This document shows, one piece after another, positions 14,250 through 24,167 of a stretch of DNA of 46,334 nucleotides. The position numbers and the translations under genes were made by a program. Each line of letters opens with the position of its first letter. Positions within the stretch are counted from its first letter, which is position 1. The stretch comes from Staphylococcus caprae (GTDB lineage Bacteria; Bacillota; Bacilli; Staphylococcales; Staphylococcaceae): NCBI RefSeq assembly GCF_002902725.1, contig NZ_PPRT01000019.1, positions 1-46,334 on the forward strand, given 5' to 3'. The notes beneath the pieces are model-generated. The model saw nothing but the letters and a program-made list of their open reading frames with translations, was not told the DNA's origin and did not search any database.

Positions 14250-15269
14250 ATGATACTTAACTTGATTCAATTAAGCATCAAAGATGCAACTCATTCTATG
14301 TATTTAAAAGATCGAGGAACACTTTATTTTAGTGACGATCAACAATCAACGTACATGATCATGCAACATATTGATGTAATTAAATCTATTTTACAAAAGA
14401 TCCAAACGAATCCCAATATTGAGGTTTTTGTTGAACAAGATATAGCAAAAGAAATCAATCACAAGATGTATCTTATCGAAAATATTGGAGATCTAAGAGT
14501 TTATGAACCTTTCCAGGTAAAATCTACCAATCACACCTTTGATGATGAAGTTATAGAAAAGCACATGGTTACAGAAACACATCCTACTGAAAAAAATAAT
14601 AGTGATGAGCATGATAAGTCTGAAAACGATATAGAAAAAGATGAAAATGAATACGAATATTTAATCGAAGAACAAAATAGCTCTGAAGAGATGAATGAGG
14701 AAAGTACTGAAGAAGACAATAAATCTGAAGAAATGAATGAAGTAAATACTGAAGAATTAATTAAGCGTTCTCCAGAAGAAGAGTTACCTGAAGAAAAAGA
14801 AACTGAAGTAATCTCTGATGATGGTAATCAGAATCAGCAAGAAGATGATGAGGATTTTGAGCCCTTATCGATTCAAGAAATTCTTAAATTAATTTCTGAA
14901 TTAGATAATTATAAAAACAGAAACAAAATCGAATCTGTCGGAGAAATGTTAGCAGAGCAAATGACTATTCATGATAAGAACACAGGTGAAGTACTACCTC
15001 AAAAAACAAGAGAGAGTATTTTTAAAGGTGTTTTGCTATATCTCTTTAAAGATAGACATGTGAATGGTCTTGAAAGAACGATGGAAAATTCATTCAACCA
15101 ATTCGAGATTAATGAAATTTTAAAAGAATCATTTAAATCAAAAGTAAAAAGTGCATTAAACGAAATGGATGAGCAATCTCTAGAATATTTCATATACAAC
15201 CATTTCTATCAAGTTATTCGAGATTTTGACTACAAAACTAATCATTTCACACGTGCTAAAAGAAATTAG
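14250..15269 (+). CDS. Acidic transfer-operon protein
   Basis: 339 residues. The N-terminal 95 residues form a mixed domain (LIQLSIKDATHSMYLKDRGT...). Residues 100-205 are very acidic, with SEEMNEESTEEDNKSEEMNE-type imperfect repeats. The C-terminal 130 residues are helical (FSQFEINEILKESF region). There is no signal or membrane segment. AGAAAGGA precedes ATG 14250, and the stop abuts the coupling-protein gene. Function unknown. It may be a partner of the preceding coiled-coil protein or the coupling protein. Confidence 0.65.
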   Translation: MILNLIQLSIKDATHSMYLKDRGTLYFSDDQQSTYMIMQHIDVIKSILQKIQTNPNIEVFVEQDIAKEINHKMYLIENIGDLRVYEPFQVKSTNHTFDDEVIEKHMVTETHPTEKNNSDEHDKSENDIEKDENEYEYLIEEQNSSEEMNEESTEEDNKSEEMNEVNTEELIKRSPEEELPEEKETEVISDDGNQNQQEDDEDFEPLSIQEILKLISELDNYKNRNKIESVGEMLAEQMTIHDKNTGEVLPQKTRESIFKGVLLYLFKDRHVNGLERTMENSFNQFEINEILKESFKSKVKSALNEMDEQSLEYFIYNHFYQVIRDFDYKTNHFTRAKRN

Positions 15270-15278
15270 GTGAAATCA

Positions 15279-17843
15279 ATGGAAAATCAAGTGAAGATTC
15301 ATAAAGAAGTGAATAAATCTCAAAAAGAGCCTTTAGACATCGCTGAAAAAGTCTTTGGAGATAAGATCTATTTTTCAATTATTTGTGGCATCATCGCTTT
15401 ATTGATGTTACTAGTCGCAAATTATATTACCAATGTCTTTTACAGTAGTTTTTTTGTTAAAAAAGGAAATATCTTTGAAAAAGCACAGTATTTTCCAGAG
15501 GCACTTAAAAATGTAAAAAATGCTTTTATTCCTAACTTTTCGATACTTTGGTTACCTGGGTTAATTGTCTTAATATTATTTTTCTTTATTGGACAAAAAT
15601 TATATTTAGTCTATAGAAAATACCGTAAATTAGATTATGGTCAATATGGTGATTCTAAATTTGTAGATTTAAAAGAATTAAAAAAAGAATACAAAATAAT
15701 ATACCAACAAGAAGAATTTTATAAAGGAGATCCAGGATTTCCAATAACTCATTTTGATAATAAATATTTAATTGATACAGAAACGCACAATCAATTAGTC
15801 GTTGGAACGTCTCGATCAGGTAAAACAGAAATGGTTGTTTTTCCAGCAATAGACATAGATTCTAGAGCTGAATTTCAGCCATCACTGGTTATTGGAGATT
15901 CTAAGGGAGAACTCTATAGTGGCAGTGCTGATACTTTAATAGAGAGAGGATATGAGGTTCATAAACTTGATTTAAGTAGTCCTGATGATGGAATGAGTTA
16001 TAATCCTCTAGAAATTATTAAAGAATTTTATGATAAAGGGAATATTTCTAGAGCTGAAAAATATACCAATACATTAACAACAATGATGTTTCATGATCCA
16101 AATGCTAGGGATCCATTTTGGAATAACAGTGGGGCAAATTTAGTTAAAGCCATTATTCTTGCATTACTTGATAAGTGTTACTCAGAAAATCAACCAGAAA
16201 AAGTAACGATGTATAACGTTGCAAATATGCTAACAGAATTAGGCGGTAAGACTATTCACGAAAAAGTATTTCTTGATGATGATAAAGAAGAGGTCGTTGA
16301 AAAAAATGCTCTAGATAGCTACTTTGAAAATTTACCACAAGGACACATGGCTAAAAATGCATATGCACAAAGTAATTTTGCGAAAGGTAATACACGTTCT
16401 AGTATCTTTAGTGTCGCTGCGGAAAAGTTAAATATATTTACTCAAGAAGAATTAGGTAAAATGACTTCGCATAATGAATTGGATATGCGTAAAGTTGGTT
16501 TTAATCGAATTATTGATGTGCAGTACGATACATCGATGAAATATCTTAAAGGCAGTTATTATTTTACTGATACAGAAGGCAATTCTACTAAAAGAAAAGA
16601 TATTGAACTTGATAACTTAGGGAATGTTCAAATCTTCTTTGATGAAGAAATTAAAACTGGTTATAGTCTTAATCTAGAAATATACAAACATGATGAAGTA
16701 TATAGTCAATCTATTTTACACATGATGGACGTTGAAGATTCTGATAATAGTTATACAGTTTCACTTTTAGAAGAAGGCGAACAACCACACAGTGTAGGAA
16801 TTCATTATTCAAAAAAACCTGTAGCTATTTTCTTAGTGATACCCGATTATGATACATCTAACCATATTATTGCAAGTTACTTTATTTCTCAATTATATAC
16901 GTTACTTGCAGAAACAGCTTCGTCTAAAGAAGTAACTAATTCTAAAACACAAAGACGAGTCATATTTAGACTTGAAGAGTTTGGGAATCTGCCAGCTATT
17001 AATGATATGGATAATAACGTGACGGTATGTTTAGGAAGAAACATTATTTTTAATCTCTTTGTACAGTCATTACAACAATTACAAAATGTTTATGGGGAAA
17101 ATACAGCAAAGATTATCGAGGGTAACTGTCAAAACGTAACGTACATTCTATCACTTGATCAGTATACAGCAAAAACGATATCAGAGCGATGTGGCTACCA
17201 TACGGTGACTACAAAACAACAAACGAGCAATGATGGACAAGCAACAATATCTCGGTCACGATCAGCTGAAAAGCAACCTCTCATTACTGAAACTGAATTA
17301 TTACAGATGAATAAAGGGGATACAGTGGTTGTTCGTTCAACTTCTAGAACAAAGATGGAAAAAGGAAGTCAGAAAAAGGTAAGACCACATCCTATTTATA
17401 ATACAGGCAAGACAAGCATGCCTTATCGTTATCAATTTTTAGGTAATCGATTCGATCCCAATGCGACGCCTCAATTGGTTACAGCTTCTCAACATAAGCA
17501 TTTGAGTCTTAAGGACAATATTATTGATTGGAATAAGAAGATACTCAATGACATTACTGAAAAAGAACAAAGAGAGGCATATGAACGAGATAATTATTTA
17601 AGTGATTTGCTAGATAAAGATCAACTCTACAAATTTAAAACAATTTTGAGGGAGAGAATGAATCTTTCTAACGACGAAGCAAATTTGATAATTGGAGAAA
17701 AAATAGCAAAGGCAAAATTTTATTTAGAAAATGATCATAGAGTTGAAGACAAGAATGAACACGCGAAACAAGTAAAACAACTTTTTGATGACTGGATTAA
17801 TTATAACCAGGAAGGAGGTAGCAAGGATGAATCAATGGGTTAA
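15279..17843 (+). CDS. VirD4-type coupling protein (TraG/TraK family)
   Basis: 854 residues from ATG 15279, which follows TTAGGTG. GTG 15270 is in frame. There are two membrane helices near 30-50 and 88-107. Walker A VGTSRSGKTE lies near 175-184, and the Walker B-like RRVIFRLEEFGNLP near 565 is followed by GRNI..LFVQSLQQL, the TraG/VirD4 signature. A large insert (about 395-500) is unusual. It should recruit the relaxase-DNA complex and pump DNA into the channel. Its end overlaps the VirB6-like gene by 17 bp. Confidence 0.93.
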   Translation: MENQVKIHKEVNKSQKEPLDIAEKVFGDKIYFSIICGIIALLMLLVANYITNVFYSSFFVKKGNIFEKAQYFPEALKNVKNAFIPNFSILWLPGLIVLILFFFIGQKLYLVYRKYRKLDYGQYGDSKFVDLKELKKEYKIIYQQEEFYKGDPGFPITHFDNKYLIDTETHNQLVVGTSRSGKTEMVVFPAIDIDSRAEFQPSLVIGDSKGELYSGSADTLIERGYEVHKLDLSSPDDGMSYNPLEIIKEFYDKGNISRAEKYTNTLTTMMFHDPNARDPFWNNSGANLVKAIILALLDKCYSENQPEKVTMYNVANMLTELGGKTIHEKVFLDDDKEEVVEKNALDSYFENLPQGHMAKNAYAQSNFAKGNTRSSIFSVAAEKLNIFTQEELGKMTSHNELDMRKVGFNRIIDVQYDTSMKYLKGSYYFTDTEGNSTKRKDIELDNLGNVQIFFDEEIKTGYSLNLEIYKHDEVYSQSILHMMDVEDSDNSYTVSLLEEGEQPHSVGIHYSKKPVAIFLVIPDYDTSNHIIASYFISQLYTLLAETASSKEVTNSKTQRRVIFRLEEFGNLPAINDMDNNVTVCLGRNIIFNLFVQSLQQLQNVYGENTAKIIEGNCQNVTYILSLDQYTAKTISERCGYHTVTTKQQTSNDGQATISRSRSAEKQPLITETELLQMNKGDTVVVRSTSRTKMEKGSQKKVRPHPIYNTGKTSMPYRYQFLGNRFDPNATPQLVTASQHKHLSLKDNIIDWNKKILNDITEKEQREAYERDNYLSDLLDKDQLYKFKTILRERMNLSNDEANLIIGEKIAKAKFYLENDHRVEDKNEHAKQVKQLFDDWINYNQEGGSKDESMG

Positions 17844-20800
17844 TTACCTCATGTTAAATGATACTGATGCGGATAAAAAGTTAGAAAATATTGATAGTAA
17901 AACTCAAGAATCAATTTATCAAATTTTATCTAATAATCTTGATTTATTTCAGGCTTCCTGGTTAGGGAATTTATTTAAAATTCTAGGCTGGCTGATTACA
18001 TGGTTATTTTATTGGATTACACAGATGATGCTGAATACGTTGAAAAACATTTTCACATTAGGTGGATTACTGGACAATAAAGAGGTTACTCATCTGAGCC
18101 ATCAACTAATGCCTATTGCGTTGTCTATTATGTTAATAACAGTGGCAGCCATAGGTCTCATGATGATGACAGGGAAACGTATTCAAATCAGTAATGTGTT
18201 TGTCAATCTAATTTTAGCCATTTGTTTTATCACAATGATTCCATACTTATTTCACACATTAAGTGATATGACCAATGAATTTGTAAAAGGTCAAGATCAA
18301 ATTACAGAAAAAATGTCCTATTCAAAAGAAGATAAGGATCACAATAAAAATATGGACTTACCCTCACGAGTGATAAAAATGAATGTCGTGGATCTAGCTG
18401 ATTACGCAAATAAAGATTTCCCGTCTAGGAAAAAAGTTAAACCTAAAGATTTAAATCATTTATATGTTCCCAATAACTCAACTTCTATTTTTGATTCCTT
18501 TGATTATAGTGAAAAAGTTAAACCTTTCTACCAAGGAGAAGATGATGACAACATAGGCTATCATGAAATATTAAAAATGGAATCCAAAAAAGAAATGGGA
18601 AAGAATAAAAAACCTAACGACTTATTACAGAAAAATATCATCCAACAAAAATGGGATGAAGGTGTTAGTAATTTAGGTCTTAACAAGTTCGTTCCAAATG
18701 GCAATACAAAAACAGCTAAACAAAAACGAGATATCATACGGAACGGTGTCTTTGATTATCAAATTAACTATGACAGAGATGCTTGGCATTTGACACCGTC
18801 TACAGATAAAGATAAAGATAAATTGATATATAGTCGTATGGCACCTTCGGAAGATAGTGGTGCATTTAAAGCAGCAGCAGGTATTTTAAAATTCTTTGAC
18901 GAATACCCACTTCGCTATCAAGCTAATTTCTTAGTTTTATGGTTATCATTAGGTGGTTTGGCGATTGTTTATCTTTTCTCAGCATTTAAGGTTGTTAAGC
19001 TGATGTTTGATATCGCATTCCAAAAAGTATTGACTCCATTTGTGGCCGCAACTGACTTAACAACAGGACAAAAAATGAAATCCTTATTTAGTAATATTGT
19101 TCTGAACTACGCGGTAATCTGGTTAATATTCGTTCTATTTATCATATATAACATCTTAATTACAGCTGTCATGAATTCAAATGCTGGAATGGCTGTTAAA
19201 GCTATCGCATTTATTGCTTTATCAATTGCTTGTATTGATGGCCCAGATACAGCTAAACGTGTCTTAGGTATAGATACAGGTGTCCAAGATGGAAAAGCAG
19301 CAGCCTTTGGTGCATATGGACTTGGAAGAGCTACAGCTAAAACAGCAAGCGCTGGGGTAAGTGGTTCTAAATCTCTTTATAACTCTATGACAGGCGGCAA
19401 AAAGACAGAATCGTCTAATAGTAACAGCATGTTGAAAAGTGATAACAAAGTATCCAATGGAAATAGTGACTTAGAACCCACAGATTTAAGTCAATATGAT
19501 ATGGGTCAAGGTCAAAATAAAAATGAACAATTTGAAGGCGGTCAATCGACATCAAATAATGATCAAAAAGTCGATGATGCATCTCAAGAAAATAAAAACA
19601 TCAGTGAAAACGCTGATGGAGATCAAAATGCAACTAATGCCGAATCATCACCTCAGGATGTTGAAAATCAAAATGAACAACAAGCTGATCAAAAAGTGGC
19701 AAATGAAGATGAAACAAGCAATTTAGAGAACGGGCAACAAGGTGTTAATGAAGGTGATCAACAAGGTATTGCTAATGACCAAGATCAAACTGAAGCAACA
19801 GGTATTAATGAAAATGAAAAAGAAACAAATGGTTTATCTAATAATCAAAAACCAGGCATTAATGAAGAAAGTACAGATGTGAATGATTTAGAAAATAACG
19901 AGCAAACAGGCATTAATGAGGACAATCAAGAAGTACAAGATCTTGAAAATACTAATCAACCAGGTGTGAACGATGGTAATGATGCACAAAACGGCTTAGA
20001 AAACACACATGAAGGAAATACATTAGAAAATAATGAATTTGATTCAGAAACAAAAGAAAATGTTAAAGGTATGAATGGATTAAATAATCAACAACAACCA
20101 GATGTATCTAACGATATGAATAATGAATATATGCAAGAAAATGCGCAAGGTATTTCATATCCTAACAACAACAATATTTCTGAATCGAATGCAAACGCAA
20201 ATCAACAAACATCAGAGCCACATAAAGCAGATAATATCTCATCACCATCTAATAGAACAACACAACCAACGTCGGCACCAAAAGAAGGCAGTGTATCTGG
20301 TTCAATGCCAAATAAAGGTCAAAGTGTAACAACACCACGAAACAACTACATGCAAGGTGATAAGCAAAGTCCAAACGTCGGTTCAAAAGCATCATCGCCA
20401 AGAAGTGCTTCTAATGCATCTAATACACAATCACAAGGTCGTCAAGGCTTATCATACTCAGAAGCTAAGTCTAAAGCGCGACAACGAAGATCAGTACAAT
20501 CTCCGACGAATGGGGGAATAAATCGACCAACAGGAAAAATGAATGCAACAGATATGTCAAGACGCGTTCCATCTAATTTAGGTCAAGCATCGTCTAATCA
20601 AAGACAAAAAGTAGAAATACCGAGACAACATCGTCCATCAGCAACTCATAGTAGAGAGGGTAGATTGTCATATTCAGAAGCTAAATCAAGAGTAAAATCT
20701 ATGAATACACATCCGTCGCCAAATCCTCAAATGCAAAGACCATCACAAATGAATCAGGCACATTCAAAGCATGTACCACACAAGTCACAACGCTCAAACC

Positions 20801-20886
20801 ATATGGCACAACAAGCGCCATCTATGGATAAAGCAATGAACAAAGCTGAAACAACAAATGACAGCAATACCAAATCATCAAAATAG
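17827..20886 (+). CDS. VirB6/TrbL-like polytopic channel protein with long low-complexity tail
   Basis: 1019 residues from ATG 17827, with GGAAGGAGG upstream. An earlier in-frame ATG lies deep in the coupling-protein gene. Six membrane segments (about 38-62, 95-118, 128-150, 365-390, 420-445, 455-475) match TrsL/PrgH-type VirB6 proteins. From residue 500 to the end the chain is disordered. It is rich in Asn, Gln, Glu and Ser, with repeated (G)INE and LENxxQ units at 640-760, then becomes basic with two copies of LSYSEAKS(K/R)x(R). The tail probably projects into the wall or cytoplasm as a docking arm. Confidence 0.85.
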   Translation: MNQWVNYLMLNDTDADKKLENIDSKTQESIYQILSNNLDLFQASWLGNLFKILGWLITWLFYWITQMMLNTLKNIFTLGGLLDNKEVTHLSHQLMPIALSIMLITVAAIGLMMMTGKRIQISNVFVNLILAICFITMIPYLFHTLSDMTNEFVKGQDQITEKMSYSKEDKDHNKNMDLPSRVIKMNVVDLADYANKDFPSRKKVKPKDLNHLYVPNNSTSIFDSFDYSEKVKPFYQGEDDDNIGYHEILKMESKKEMGKNKKPNDLLQKNIIQQKWDEGVSNLGLNKFVPNGNTKTAKQKRDIIRNGVFDYQINYDRDAWHLTPSTDKDKDKLIYSRMAPSEDSGAFKAAAGILKFFDEYPLRYQANFLVLWLSLGGLAIVYLFSAFKVVKLMFDIAFQKVLTPFVAATDLTTGQKMKSLFSNIVLNYAVIWLIFVLFIIYNILITAVMNSNAGMAVKAIAFIALSIACIDGPDTAKRVLGIDTGVQDGKAAAFGAYGLGRATAKTASAGVSGSKSLYNSMTGGKKTESSNSNSMLKSDNKVSNGNSDLEPTDLSQYDMGQGQNKNEQFEGGQSTSNNDQKVDDASQENKNISENADGDQNATNAESSPQDVENQNEQQADQKVANEDETSNLENGQQGVNEGDQQGIANDQDQTEATGINENEKETNGLSNNQKPGINEESTDVNDLENNEQTGINEDNQEVQDLENTNQPGVNDGNDAQNGLENTHEGNTLENNEFDSETKENVKGMNGLNNQQQPDVSNDMNNEYMQENAQGISYPNNNNISESNANANQQTSEPHKADNISSPSNRTTQPTSAPKEGSVSGSMPNKGQSVTTPRNNYMQGDKQSPNVGSKASSPRSASNASNTQSQGRQGLSYSEAKSKARQRRSVQSPTNGGINRPTGKMNATDMSRRVPSNLGQASSNQRQKVEIPRQHRPSATHSREGRLSYSEAKSRVKSMNTHPSPNPQMQRPSQMNQAHSKHVPHKSQRSNHMAQQAPSMDKAMNKAETTNDSNTKSSK

Positions 20887-20932
20887 TATCATGAAATTAT
20901 TTTTAAAAAATGAACTCGAGGTGGTGATAGAG

Positions 20933-21265
20933 ATGGCAGAAGAAAGACCGAATCAATATACAGTGACAAAAGGTGTCGATTCTACGATCAACTTTAAAGG
21001 CATCTTAAGTATTCAGTCTATTATGTGGTTTATAGGAATTATTTTCATAGGCTTTATCGTGACAGATCAGTTACAAATAACTGGTCTGCCACAGATAATC
21101 GTTTTAATACTACATGCATTTTTAGCAGTTTTACTTACATCAACACGACCTTCTCATCCAGACCGAAGAACAATATATGTAATTATGCATATTTTATTTA
21201 AGGAAGATACACATAAATATCAAAGTATAGATATCAATAAGTATCGAAGTGATAGAGACCATTGA
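20933..21265 (+). CDS. PrgI/VirB3-like membrane protein
   Basis: 110 residues from ATG 20933 (GAGGTGGTGATAG upstream). The long N-terminal extension in frame lacks a site and overlaps the previous gene. It has two adjacent membrane helices (about 27-49 and 54-70), then DRRTIYVIMHILFKEDTHKYQSID, the typical PrgI-family tail. In Gram-positive T4SS this partner sits beside the VirB4 ATPase at the inner membrane. Confidence 0.75.
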   Translation: MAEERPNQYTVTKGVDSTINFKGILSIQSIMWFIGIIFIGFIVTDQLQITGLPQIIVLILHAFLAVLLTSTRPSHPDRRTIYVIMHILFKEDTHKYQSIDINKYRSDRDH

Positions 21266-21285
21266 TCATGAAAGGGGTGATTTAG

Positions 21286-21867
21286 TTGAGTTTAATTACT
21301 GAAGAAGAATTTGAAAGATCCCGTCGTAAAGAATTAAGGAGAAAACGAAAAGGTCGACATGGTTCTAGAAACACAGCAAGTATTTCTAAGGTCATTGGTT
21401 ACTCTGAAGAAGAGTATTGTATTTTTGATGATGGTCGTTATGGCGAAGTATTTAGAAGTACGACAGCACCCATAGATTTTATAAATCAGAATGAAAATAA
21501 TAAACACATGTCTTTTTTAGCAACCTTGTATCGTATGTATGATGGCGATATTAAACAAATTGGTTTAGCCTATCATACCAATACGACAGAGCTACAAAAT
21601 AATTGGATGGATATTAAGAATAAAGCAACAACAGAAGAACAACGACTGCTTGCCAGAGAGCAACAAATGCGTTTCAAATTAATATCAGAATCCCAACTTA
21701 ATCAAGAATACTATTACATTATTTATGGGGATAACCTTCAAGATTTAGTTTCGAAAATAAAGGACTTTAAAAGAGCATCGATAGGATTGGTTGAAGAAGA
21801 AGCACAAACTAAAGATCAAAAAATAAAGCTTTTTACTAAACTTAATAATCAAAATACATTTATTTAG
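21286..21867 (+). CDS. TrsD-like protein (VirB4 N-terminal-domain partner)
   Basis: 193 residues, TTG start 21286 behind AAAGGGGTGAT. It begins with a very basic segment (RSRRKELRRKRKGRHGSR), followed by a domain with RLLAREQQMRFKLISESQLN and YYYIIYGDNLQDLV, which resembles the N-terminal membrane-proximal part of VirB4 proteins and TrsD of pSK41. No ATPase motif is present. It is probably the separate partner of the VirB4 encoded at 22206. Confidence 0.65.
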   Translation: MSLITEEEFERSRRKELRRKRKGRHGSRNTASISKVIGYSEEEYCIFDDGRYGEVFRSTTAPIDFINQNENNKHMSFLATLYRMYDGDIKQIGLAYHTNTTELQNNWMDIKNKATTEEQRLLAREQQMRFKLISESQLNQEYYYIIYGDNLQDLVSKIKDFKRASIGLVEEEAQTKDQKIKLFTKLNNQNTFI

Positions 21868-21881
21868 AGGTAGGGGGAAAG

Positions 21882-22181
21882 ATGGAAAAGAGGAGAAAAG
21901 ATAGGAGCATTGCAGTACGTGTAACGGCGTCACAGCATAAGAAAATTAGACAATTAGCCTCAATAAGACATATGAGCATTGCAGATTACTTAAGATCTAC
22001 AGCTTTAGGCAATCAAATCAAGCCCACAGTCGTTAAATGTAAAGATGATTCGGATGAAATCATAGAACAGCTCAAAAACGACAACGAGGCACTTAAATCA
22101 AACGTTGAAGCACTCAAACGTAATAATCAAGAACTCAAACAACATATCTATGGTATGAAAGGTGACGTATCGAAGTCCTAA
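21882..22181 (+). CDS. Ribbon-helix-helix protein with coiled-coil tail
   Basis: 99 residues. RSIAVRVTASQHKKIRQLAS and HMSIADYLRSTAL give a strand-helix-helix of the MobC/Arc type. Residues 62-90 are a heptad coiled coil. A DNA-binding accessory protein within the secretion operon is unusual. It could be a relaxosome adaptor that links DNA to VirB4, or an autoregulator of the operon. AGGTAGGGGG lies before ATG 21882. Confidence 0.7.
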   Translation: MEKRRKDRSIAVRVTASQHKKIRQLASIRHMSIADYLRSTALGNQIKPTVVKCKDDSDEIIEQLKNDNEALKSNVEALKRNNQELKQHIYGMKGDVSKS

Positions 22182-22205
22182 AAAAGTATTGAAAGGTGTG
22201 GAAAG

Positions 22206-24167
22206 ATGGGAATTTTATCGAGGTTTAAAAAAGAACCAGAACCGATTCTTGAAGAAGACTTTGTTGATGATGGTTACGATATGGAAAGTATTAGTCTTTC
22301 TCAGCCTCAAGGTGGGTTACAGTTTAAAGAAAGAAATATTATAGGTGGTGACGGGTATACGACATGTTTAACAATTTATGATATACCCTCTAAACTCAAT
22401 GATAACTGGTTAGATCCAATCGTGAATAGAGAAGGTGTGATTTCTGTTGTCGATATTGGTGAGGAAGATAGATATCGTACAATTAAAAAGCTTCAAAGAT
22501 CAATGGGAGAACAATATACGAGAGTGATTGATCCTAATGGTCAAACGCTATCTAAATTAGAAGCAAGAAATTCATATGATACGTTGCGAGATATGTTAGA
22601 GAAAATCAATCTACATGGTGAAACAATAAAACGATTTAATGTTCGCCTGTATATCTCTAAAGATACAGAAGATGCTTTAGAAGAAGAAGTCTCATCAATT
22701 AGAAAAGATTTAGAGGCTAAAGGTTTTAAGTCCCAACTGATGCAATTTGAGTCAAAAGATAATTATTTATCAATGTTTTTATCTCTAAAACAACAAAAAG
22801 AAAACTTAAGTAACTATCGTCGTGGTATTCCAATGGAAGCAGGGATACTAGGTGGGTCATATTACTTTAACCATGAACAAATTATAGATGAACGTGGTGC
22901 TTACTATGGACAGACGTTAACCCAAGGGTCGGTTATCCTAGACTTCTTTAAACATGATGCTATTCGTACATACTACAATACAGTTATATTTGGAAAAATG
23001 GGTTCTGGGAAATCAACGCTATTAAAAATGATTGAAGAAGAACAATATGCCAGAGGTAACTTTATTCGAGGATTCGATAAGGCAAGAGAATTTGGTGCGA
23101 TATTGGAAAGACAAGGCGGTCACATCGTCGCATTGGATGGGACAGATGGACGTATTAACTTCTTACAAGTCTACCCTACAGCTACAAGGAAAAATGAAAA
23201 GGGCGAGCATATTATTTCAGAAATAGGCTCTTTTAAACAGCACATATCGAAACTTAAGATGCAATTCAGTTTAATGAATAAAGAGCTCACAGATACAGAA
23301 CTTAAAGAAATATCAAGTGCAATATATGATTTCTACATTCATAAAGGTATTTATGATCCTAAAAAGGGAGAAAATCAGAATATTGTGAACTTAAAAAATG
23401 AGGAATACCCCACATTAAGTGAATTTCATGATTATATCGTTGGATATATTAAAGAAGCAAAACGCAATAGTGATATTACACAAGAAAAGATTCGTTCTTT
23501 CGAACGTATTTTAACAACAGTTAAAGAGATGGTTACAGAATATGGAGAAATCTTTGATGGGCACACAACCATTGAAGATATGGAAAACGAACAAGTTGTA
23601 TTCTTTGATATAGAAGGACTGACATCTCTATCTAAAGAAGTACAAGACACAATGTTATTTACAGCACTTCAACTGATATGGTCACAAGCATTAAACCAAG
23701 GTCGTAAGTACAAAACAATGATCGAGAACGGTGAGATCAATGAAGCTGATGCTAAACGTTTTATGTTTTTCATTGACGAGTGTCAAAACATTATTAATGC
23801 GAATAATCTTCAAGTAGTAGAATTTGTTGTTAAGTTCCAAAAAGAAATGCGTAAGTTCTTAGCAGGTATTATTTTTGCGACACAATCTCCTAAAGAAATC
23901 CTTCCAGAGAGTAATGATCAGATTGTTGTCAGTAAGCTTAAACAAATATTTGCGTTAACACAATACAAGTTTTTGTTTAATCTCGATTCTTCTGAAATAG
24001 AACAAATGAAACGAGTACTTGGAGATATTTTAACTGAATCAGAATATCGTATGATTCCTAAGTTTAAACGCGGTCGTACCTTACTAAGTATCCAAGGATT
24101 GAGTAATACTATTTTTAATGTTCACCCGACAAGACAACAGTTGGATAGATTCAAGGGTGGATTATAG
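22206..24167 (+). CDS. VirB4-family T4SS ATPase (TrsE/PrgJ-like)
   Basis: 653 residues. Walker A IFGKMGSGKSTLL lies at 261-273, Walker B RFMFFIDECQNI near 520, and FATQSPKEIL near 560 serves as sensor. The N-terminal 220 residues form the VirB4 partner domain. It powers assembly of the channel at the membrane. AAAGGTGTGGAAAG before ATG 22206 is a GTGTG-type ribosome site resembling others on the plasmid. The gene ends in a 1-base overlap with the hydrolase gene (TAGTG). Confidence 0.93.
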   Translation: MGILSRFKKEPEPILEEDFVDDGYDMESISLSQPQGGLQFKERNIIGGDGYTTCLTIYDIPSKLNDNWLDPIVNREGVISVVDIGEEDRYRTIKKLQRSMGEQYTRVIDPNGQTLSKLEARNSYDTLRDMLEKINLHGETIKRFNVRLYISKDTEDALEEEVSSIRKDLEAKGFKSQLMQFESKDNYLSMFLSLKQQKENLSNYRRGIPMEAGILGGSYYFNHEQIIDERGAYYGQTLTQGSVILDFFKHDAIRTYYNTVIFGKMGSGKSTLLKMIEEEQYARGNFIRGFDKAREFGAILERQGGHIVALDGTDGRINFLQVYPTATRKNEKGEHIISEIGSFKQHISKLKMQFSLMNKELTDTELKEISSAIYDFYIHKGIYDPKKGENQNIVNLKNEEYPTLSEFHDYIVGYIKEAKRNSDITQEKIRSFERILTTVKEMVTEYGEIFDGHTTIEDMENEQVVFFDIEGLTSLSKEVQDTMLFTALQLIWSQALNQGRKYKTMIENGEINEADAKRFMFFIDECQNIINANNLQVVEFVVKFQKEMRKFLAGIIFATQSPKEILPESNDQIVVSKLKQIFALTQYKFLFNLDSSEIEQMKRVLGDILTESEYRMIPKFKRGRTLLSIQGLSNTIFNVHPTRQQLDRFKGGL

